Made by a program: the position numbers and the translations under genes. From a virus, in IMG/VR virus record IMGVR_UViG_3300050821_006280, positions 1-64,000 of that record: a stretch of DNA of 64,000 nucleotides, one strand, 5' to 3'. This document shows positions 59,376 to 64,000 of this stretch, piece after piece (positions within the stretch are counted from its first letter, which is position 1; every line of letters starts with the position of its first letter). The notes beneath the pieces were generated by a model. That model searched no databases and was not told the DNA's origin. It was given only the letters and a program-made list of their open reading frames with translations.

Positions 59376-59922
59376 CGTTCTCTCCAATCTCTAAAGTTGC
59401 GTCGATATCAACGCCTATACCCTTCCATCCATTTACGATCTCTTCGTGGAAGGTACGGTCGGAGATCGAAATGGTGCCACTCCTTGCTTCCATCGCAGAT
59501 CGGACCACTGCGATCATTTCAGACGTATAGAGGCGCTCCTGCTTGTTCCTTCCAACCAGCGTAAACGGTGTCCTTGGCAGAACCCCTGATCTTTCCCATT
59601 GATGTACAGTTGGAACGCTTCTGCTGATTGCACGAGCAAAATAGCCCACGTGCACGAGTTGCTTTAGCGTTAGTACACCGTTGATCGGCACATTGATAGC
59701 GACTGGCTTCCGATGGCGTGGGATACGCACCCTCGGCTTAGGGATCTTCTTGGCCTCAGCCGACTTCTTCTCGCGATAAGCACGATTTTGTTCGAGAACT
59801 TTCTGTTTGTATTCAGGATCGTTCTCATACCGCTGACGACGCTTCTCGGCCAACTCGGCGGCATGCTTTGCATACCAATCCTTGTAACTCCAAGTCGTCT
59901 GATCGTCCTTACCGTTTTTCAT
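59353..59922 (-). CDS. MerR-like DNA-binding regulator with basic coiled N-terminus
   Basis: 189 aa from ATG 59922 (GGAG 6 nt upstream); a TTG six codons earlier is an alternative. Residues 15-60 form a very basic helix (EKRRQRYENDPEYKQKVLEQNRAYREKK). Residues about 85-145 resemble a MerR-type winged HTH (LTLKQLVHVGYFARAISRSVPTVHQWERSGVLPRTPF, QERLYTSEMIAVVRSAM). Candidate regulator of the recombination genes. Confidence 0.65.
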   Translation of the reverse strand: MKNGKDDQTTWSYKDWYAKHAAELAEKRRQRYENDPEYKQKVLEQNRAYREKKSAEAKKIPKPRVRIPRHRKPVAINVPINGVLTLKQLVHVGYFARAISRSVPTVHQWERSGVLPRTPFTLVGRNKQERLYTSEMIAVVRSAMEARSGTISISDRTFHEEIVNGWKGIGVDIDATLEIGENDGKVANG

Positions 59923-59987
59923 CACATACTCCGCGATCAACCTTTGCGGGGCGCTCTCCTGTTGTCAAGAAAGACTCCGTATCCACT

Positions 59988-61334
59988 TCACCCATTAACA
60001 GCCACTGCTTGCTGAGGATAGAACCTCGCATATGCGCGATCTCTACACTCGGCATATTCCTTACAGAGCGGGATCTGGTCTGCTCGGATATCAACGATCA
60101 CTGGGTCCTTCTTGCCTGGATAGGCCGTCAGTGCCCAGCCGACAGGAGCTTCTGGAGTCTTTATTGGAGACGCCAGCACAACTGTGTCAATCGCCGGGAT
60201 GTCGAGAGTCTTCGCCGAAGTCTTGTAGGACGCAAAGATCACATCTGCCACTGAAGCTGCCTCAATGTCAGAGTCAAGCATGTCTTCAGTGATATGATCC
60301 GTTTTGATAATCCGATCCTTAAACTGCGTCTCTACCTCAGTCCTGAGACGCTTCAGATGATCGAACGTCTCCGAAAACACGACAATCTTCCGACGGGCTG
60401 CTAGTGCCTGAACAATCTGATTTGTAACCTCTTGGTTGTAATTAGTGTTCTTAGAGACCACTTCAACCACAAGCTCACGCGACGCCAGCTGCGGATTGAA
60501 GTATGGATGCGTGATCCTAAACGACGTGAAAACCCTTCTGATTTTCGGCGTCAGTCGCTGCACTTGGCTCGTATATAGACGACGGCCAAGGTGATACTCA
60601 AAGACCTTGTCTGCCTTGTCATCGCGTGCAGGCTTGGAAGATAAGCCCAGGCGCTTCCCCGCGTGGAAGAAGCCAATAGCCCTTGAAAAGTTGGCTGGGT
60701 CTACGGAGTGACACTGGTCGACCACGACTAATCCAAAGCTTCGCTCTATCGACTCGGGCATCGTTTCCTTGACGACTTGCGACGCCACGCCATCAATCGG
60801 CGCCACGACCACATGACATCCATCAATCTCCCACTTACGATTTGCGAGCTGGCCGACCTTCATTGTTGGGCAACGCTCGTTCAATCGCTTTTTCCACAAC
60901 GCAAGTCGCTGAGTGCTATTGACCAGAATCACCGTCGTTGTCTTCAGGCGTGTGATTGCTTCGATGGTGGTGTTAATCTTCCCCCAGCCCGGCGGGGCGT
61001 AGACGATTCCTCCCGTGACCTCACGAGATGCAAGCGACGCAATCAGCATTCGCAAAGCAGTCTCGTTCTCATCTACAACCTTTAGTGCCGGCTCTACATC
61101 AGCGAACTCGGTTCCGGTGCTATGAGCCAATCGGATCTCGTGCTTGCGCGTGAGCTTACTGTAGAAGAATTCACGAGCGATCCCGAGTCGACCTTCCTGT
61201 TCAAGGAAGCAGTTGACGAGAGAGCAATCCTGCCCGACGCGGGGTACGGCCAGTTGACTCTTGAGCCAGCCAAGCTGAACAGGCTCAAGCTCCGATGTCG
61301 AGATCCATGCATATCCAGCGATGACGACTTCCAT
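59988..61334 (-). CDS. SF2 helicase-like protein with degenerate motifs
   Basis: 448 aa from ATG 61334. The layout is that of a UvsW/XPB-like SF2 helicase, but key residues are changed: motif I reads APPGWGKINTT (113-123, Ile where Thr/Ser should follow Lys), motif II reads VVVDQCHS (203-210, Gln for Glu), motif III region reads GLSSKPARDD, and motif VI reads VGWALTAYPGKKDP without the arginine fingers. ATP hydrolysis is therefore doubtful. It may be a DNA-binding or structural helicase-like partner. Preceded by a leader that can fold in alternative ways. Confidence 0.75.
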   Translation of the reverse strand: MEVVIAGYAWISTSELEPVQLGWLKSQLAVPRVGQDCSLVNCFLEQEGRLGIAREFFYSKLTRKHEIRLAHSTGTEFADVEPALKVVDENETALRMLIASLASREVTGGIVYAPPGWGKINTTIEAITRLKTTTVILVNSTQRLALWKKRLNERCPTMKVGQLANRKWEIDGCHVVVAPIDGVASQVVKETMPESIERSFGLVVVDQCHSVDPANFSRAIGFFHAGKRLGLSSKPARDDKADKVFEYHLGRRLYTSQVQRLTPKIRRVFTSFRITHPYFNPQLASRELVVEVVSKNTNYNQEVTNQIVQALAARRKIVVFSETFDHLKRLRTEVETQFKDRIIKTDHITEDMLDSDIEAASVADVIFASYKTSAKTLDIPAIDTVVLASPIKTPEAPVGWALTAYPGKKDPVIVDIRADQIPLCKEYAECRDRAYARFYPQQAVAVNG

Positions 61335-61335
61335 A

Positions 61336-61429
61336 GCCTGAGGCCTCACCAAAAAGGAACAAGGCCTCAGGCCTCTGGCGGCAACGCAAAGCCTTGACTC
61401 GACCAATCCGCTCAGAAGGCCTGAGGCCC
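61336..61429 (-). promoter_or_regulatory. three palindromic repeats forming alternative leader hairpins
   Basis: Three copies of the GCCTGAGGCC unit (or its complement) lie at 61336-61346, 61362-61374 and 61417-61429. On the minus-strand RNA the middle copy can pair with the first-transcribed copy (11 bp) or with the last copy, which ends one base before the helicase-like ATG and covers its only GAGG ribosome-site candidate. This is an arrangement for an attenuator or translational switch. No ligand site is apparent. The 61335-61448 gap holds no other gene. Confidence 0.55.
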
Positions 61430-61448
61430 AGTTTCAGCCCAACAGGGC

Positions 61449-62249
61449 CTAGAACGGAACGTCGTCCGTCTGCGTGCCGCCCGAGCTGCCGCCGGACGAG
61501 CCATTTGCCTGGAACCCACGGGCGCCAGACATAGCTGCCCTCATTGCAGCCGGCTCCATCGGGGCATGAACGTTGGCATAGTTGAATGGCGGAACGGAAG
61601 CTGGGATCTCTCCCGTCTCTGGGATCTGGAAGTGATGAGCAAGATAGCGGCGAACTCGTGCCGAGGTTGGGTCCGACGGGTTGTTCGCTGCGTCGATCAT
61701 GTCCTTCAGCTTCTTGCCCTTGTACGAAACGACTTCGTAGAGCTTGACCATATCGACTTCACGCTTGTGCTCGAAGTCATCGCCGGTGCTCGCCGAGTTG
61801 TCGTCCGTACGAAGAACCTGGAACAGCTGTCCGACCAAGCTTCCTTTTGCTTCCTTCTTGGCCTTGAGCTTGTTCAAGACCTTGGTCTTCGGCGACAGCT
61901 CGACCAGCTCGTACTTGTGTTCCTTGCCGTCCTTCGAGACGTATCCGGTCACGTCCACGATCGTGTAGTGACCGATATACTCAGCCTTTTGAACACCCTT
62001 GGCGGCATCGCCTGGACAACCTTCGGGATTGATCTTGGAGATGCAGGTCGCGTATTGGAAGTTCTTGTCATCACCAACGCGCCAGCTGTGCTCCCAGATG
62101 CAGAACGGAGAATCGTCGATGAATACGATCTCCTTGGAGGCACCAACCTTCAACCAGAAGCGACGCGGAGCGGCACCAAGATCTCTTCGCTCCTGTTCCT
62201 TCTCTGCGCCGGCATATCCGGTTTCGTACCACGACTTGTTTGCACTCAT
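61449..62249 (-). CDS. gp32-like ssDNA-binding protein
   Basis: 266 aa from ATG 62249, GGAGG upstream; the frame extends a few codons further. Middle region holds a Cys pair (CISKINPEGCPGD) and OB-like strands (EYIGHYTIVDVTGYVS, KYELVELSPKTK). The C-terminus is a Gly/Ser linker ending in the acidic tip DDVPF, matching the DDDIPF tip by which SSBs recruit partners. It is the second ssDNA-binding protein in the window and follows the primase gene. Confidence 0.7.
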   Translation of the reverse strand: MSANKSWYETGYAGAEKEQERRDLGAAPRRFWLKVGASKEIVFIDDSPFCIWEHSWRVGDDKNFQYATCISKINPEGCPGDAAKGVQKAEYIGHYTIVDVTGYVSKDGKEHKYELVELSPKTKVLNKLKAKKEAKGSLVGQLFQVLRTDDNSASTGDDFEHKREVDMVKLYEVVSYKGKKLKDMIDAANNPSDPTSARVRRYLAHHFQIPETGEIPASVPPFNYANVHAPMEPAAMRAAMSGARGFQANGSSGGSSGGTQTDDVPF

Positions 62250-62301
62250 ATGCGCCCTCCGCGCTGTAGGGGGTCCCTTATGGTGACCCGTGGTAAAGCC
62301 C

Positions 62302-62359
62302 AAGATCAGATCTTAGGCGAAACGAATTCCATTAAGCGCGTATGACGATCGAATGTCAA
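62302..62359 (-). promoter_or_regulatory. sigma70-like promoter with operator-like palindrome
   Basis: TTGACA (62359-62354, full consensus), 17-nt spacer and CTTAAT (62336-62331, 4 of 6) on the minus strand, with TTGACA overlapping the primase stop. An inverted repeat AAGATC-A-GATCTT (62302-62314) lies about 15-30 bases after the -10, in operator position. It would drive the gp32-like gene and those after it. Prediction only. Confidence 0.55.
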
Positions 62360-63468
62360 CCGACAAACTTAGATCGGATCTCGTCTAGATGATGGTCACT
62401 TAGCTGATCTGGATCGAGCCCATCAGGTGTCGGAAAAATCTGGGTGTTTATTCGTTTTCCTAACGAATCCGCGATCTGATTTGCGACCTTCCTGCCAGCT
62501 GCGTCTCCGTCGGGAATTATCACCAGACGATCAAACCATCGTACTATCTTCTCACGCTGGTACCTACCAAGGTCTGATCCGAGCATTCCGGTTACATTCT
62601 GTATCCCTCGGTCATCGAGCCAAATCACATCGAACATCCCCTCCACCAAAAACACTGTTCCACGACCTGAGCCATCATACGTGAGATGGTCCTCACCGAA
62701 GAGATACACCTCCTTCTTGAAGCCGGTAGCGTGCATCCATGGCGGTGGCTCCCAGTTATCAAGGGAACACGGCAGAAATCGTCCGCCAATATTCACCAGC
62801 CTCCCGTTACGATCATACTGCGGGATCGCTATGCGTTTAGCGACTGGATGCCAACCAAGCTTCCATTTCTGTATCGCAGCGAGAGAGAGATTTCGGCCCT
62901 TCTCCAAATATAGAAGAGGGTCCACTCCAGTTGCTTCGACCCAGCTACGATCAACGAGCATCGCACGCATATCATCCATGGCTTTGACATGCGTATCTGG
63001 TAAGCTCGGCAATGCATCAGCTACTGAAAGAACGTCACCGTAGTCGCGCCCCTGCGTGTAGAGCTTTGAAATGCTATCATTCGGATCTGGCATCGCGTAG
63101 ATACCGGATCCGTGTTTCAAACGTTCCAGCTGTGGAAGTGGATTGCGCTGGTCCCCGTCCTGAAGTTCATTGATGAGACGATCAATCTTATCTTTCGATT
63201 TCCTTTCAGTGTGCTGTCGTTTGATTCGATAAAGCAGGTCTTTCATCGTCCCGCGGAACATGCATGTTCCCGACAGGCACTTGCATTTGCTCTCATCGTT
63301 ATCGACGGCAAATACAGCGAACGACGGCCTCTTGTCCCGCCCCATCTTATGAGTCCATGGTGCCAAAGGACAAGACGAACGAACGATCTGCCCCGTTGCC
63401 GTGGCTGTCGTGGTGATCCGATCCACATGCAGAGCACGTAGAATTCGTTCGATTTTATCAGCCTTCAC
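62356..63468 (-). CDS. DNA primase (DnaG-type, Toprim)
   Basis: 370 aa. N-terminal zinc site (Cys33, Cys62, Cys64, Cys69), then a catalytic core with a LGWHPVAKRIAIPQYDRNGRLVNIGGR segment and the Toprim motifs VEGMFDV (Glu276, Asp280) and IIPDGDAAG (Asp320, Asp322). Makes RNA primers for lagging-strand synthesis. No helicase domain is fused, so a separate DnaB-type helicase should be encoded elsewhere. Confidence 0.9.
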   Translation of the reverse strand: MKADKIERILRALHVDRITTTATATGQIVRSSCPLAPWTHKMGRDKRPSFAVFAVDNDESKCKCLSGTCMFRGTMKDLLYRIKRQHTERKSKDKIDRLINELQDGDQRNPLPQLERLKHGSGIYAMPDPNDSISKLYTQGRDYGDVLSVADALPSLPDTHVKAMDDMRAMLVDRSWVEATGVDPLLYLEKGRNLSLAAIQKWKLGWHPVAKRIAIPQYDRNGRLVNIGGRFLPCSLDNWEPPPWMHATGFKKEVYLFGEDHLTYDGSGRGTVFLVEGMFDVIWLDDRGIQNVTGMLGSDLGRYQREKIVRWFDRLVIIPDGDAAGRKVANQIADSLGKRINTQIFPTPDGLDPDQLSDHHLDEIRSKFVG

Positions 63469-63502
63469 CGACGATCAGTGTCGCGTTCGTCGACGAGATT
63501 GT

Positions 63503-64000
63503 CTACTTCTTAGAAGGTGATTGTGGCTGCGGCGCGGCTGGATTGATCCCCGCTCGTTCTTGATCTTGACTGTCCTTGGCGTTGGCTGGCTTTGGTGGCT
63601 GCCGTCCACCAGGCCCATCCAGCTCATAAAGCTTGGGCTCGATCATTTTGAACAAGCGCTCAAACTGGAGATCTTTATTCGAGCCCTGAAAGCCTTCACG
63701 AATATGCTGCTGGTTCCGGGTCCAGCCTTTGCCAGTAAGCCTGATACCTTCAAGAACCTCTTGCCCGGCGGCCGGATAGAGGTATCCCTGCTTACCCAGC
63801 TGAGCACGAGCAATTTTCATTGCCCGGACTACCCCGTCGGCCCCACCGCCGGTGACACCTTTGTTGAAGATCGCTACGACGCAATGCCGAAAGAGAGGAG
63901 GGATGTCACGCCAGCCCGGCATGACTCGATCGTAGCACGAGTAACAGCTAGCTGGCCGCGGAGGCGCTCTTTTCTTTCTTCGGGTTCGCCTTCTTGGCAT
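63503..64000 (-). CDS. hypothetical protein, at the window edge (165 aa)
   Basis: Begins at an ATG formed by the last three bases of the window, so the true start may lie beyond it. N-terminus very basic (RRRTRRKKRAPPRP), CYSCYD pair, then WRDIPPLFRHCVVAIFNKGVTGG and a helical middle; C-terminus Pro/Gln-rich. Downstream of it lies the primase gene. Function unknown. Confidence 0.5.
   Translation of the reverse strand: MPRRRTRRKKRAPPRPASCYSCYDRVMPGWRDIPPLFRHCVVAIFNKGVTGGGADGVVRAMKIARAQLGKQGYLYPAAGQEVLEGIRLTGKGWTRNQQHIREGFQGSNKDLQFERLFKMIEPKLYELDGPGGRQPPKPANAKDSQDQERAGINPAAPQPQSPSKK

Noticed and set aside
1-64000. tRNA genes, CRISPR arrays, insertion sequences, integrase or attachment sites
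   Set aside because: None recognised; no cloverleaf, no regularly spaced repeat series and no transposase or integrase motif seen.

Overview
This window is part of the genome of a large tailed phage with a contractile tail (a myovirus). The evidence is a full T4-type virion gene set: portal, prohead protease, gp23-like major capsid protein, gp17-like large terminase, sheath, two tube proteins, tape measure, and a gpV/gpD/gp25/gp53/J-type baseplate. These sit next to phage-type replication and recombination genes. Base composition is roughly balanced. I saw no tRNA or rRNA gene, IS element or CRISPR array. The host cannot be named from the sequence.

Layout: every confident gene except one lies on the minus strand, so the map reads from right to left in transcription order. 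About 64.0-53.4 kb is DNA metabolism: primase, a gp32-like ssDNA-binding protein, a helicase-like protein whose motifs are all decayed, a MerR-like regulator, RecA with a zinc-ribbon insertion, a PD-(D/E)XK resolvase-like protein, a Dam-type methylase, a Cas4/RecB-like nuclease, a RuvC-like resolvase, an OB-fold SSB, and several small zinc-ribbon proteins. About 53.3-48.5 kb holds unknown proteins, a two-SANT/Myb-like DNA-binding protein and a ParB-like protein. About 48.5-43.7 kb carries three proteins that look like members of a PI3/4-kinase- or HipA-like kinase fold, two of them with decayed active sites, immediately before the packaging genes. About 43.6-40.8 kb is the terminase pair, and 40.8-38.2 kb has small genes including a holin-like protein. 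About 38.2-30.5 kb is head formation: portal, an unknown, an acidic/His-rich glycine-zipper protein, a protease-scaffold fusion, and the capsid protein followed by a strong hairpin terminator. About 30.4-22.6 kb holds head decoration, neck and connector genes. About 22.4-16.6 kb has sheath, two tubes, tail-chaperone-like genes and two HNH-type proteins. About 16.5-0.9 kb is tape measure, baseplate and fibres. At the far left one plus-strand gene encodes a lipoprotein metzincin protease, converging on the fibre gene with overlapping stop codons.

Genes are tightly packed, often with overlapping stop and start codons (TGATG, GTGA, TAATG), so translational coupling is probably widespread. The few non-coding gaps are informative. 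A two-part promoter motif (GTAATC, 12 nt, GTTCGTATAA) occurs twice with identical spacing, once ahead of the metzincin and once ahead of the packaging operon. Three further sigma70-like promoters are visible. One of them carries a near-perfect 20-bp inverted repeat ahead of a gene that encodes a ribbon-helix-helix-like protein. The helicase-like gene is preceded by three copies of one 10-11 bp palindromic unit that can pair in two mutually exclusive ways, one of which covers its ribosome-binding site.

Strongest leads: the three kinase-like proteins beside the terminase, the repeated promoter motif, the putative self-regulating HNH/RHH gene, the alternative-hairpin leader, the motif-dead helicase-like protein, and the acidic/His-rich glycine-zipper protein made in the head operon.
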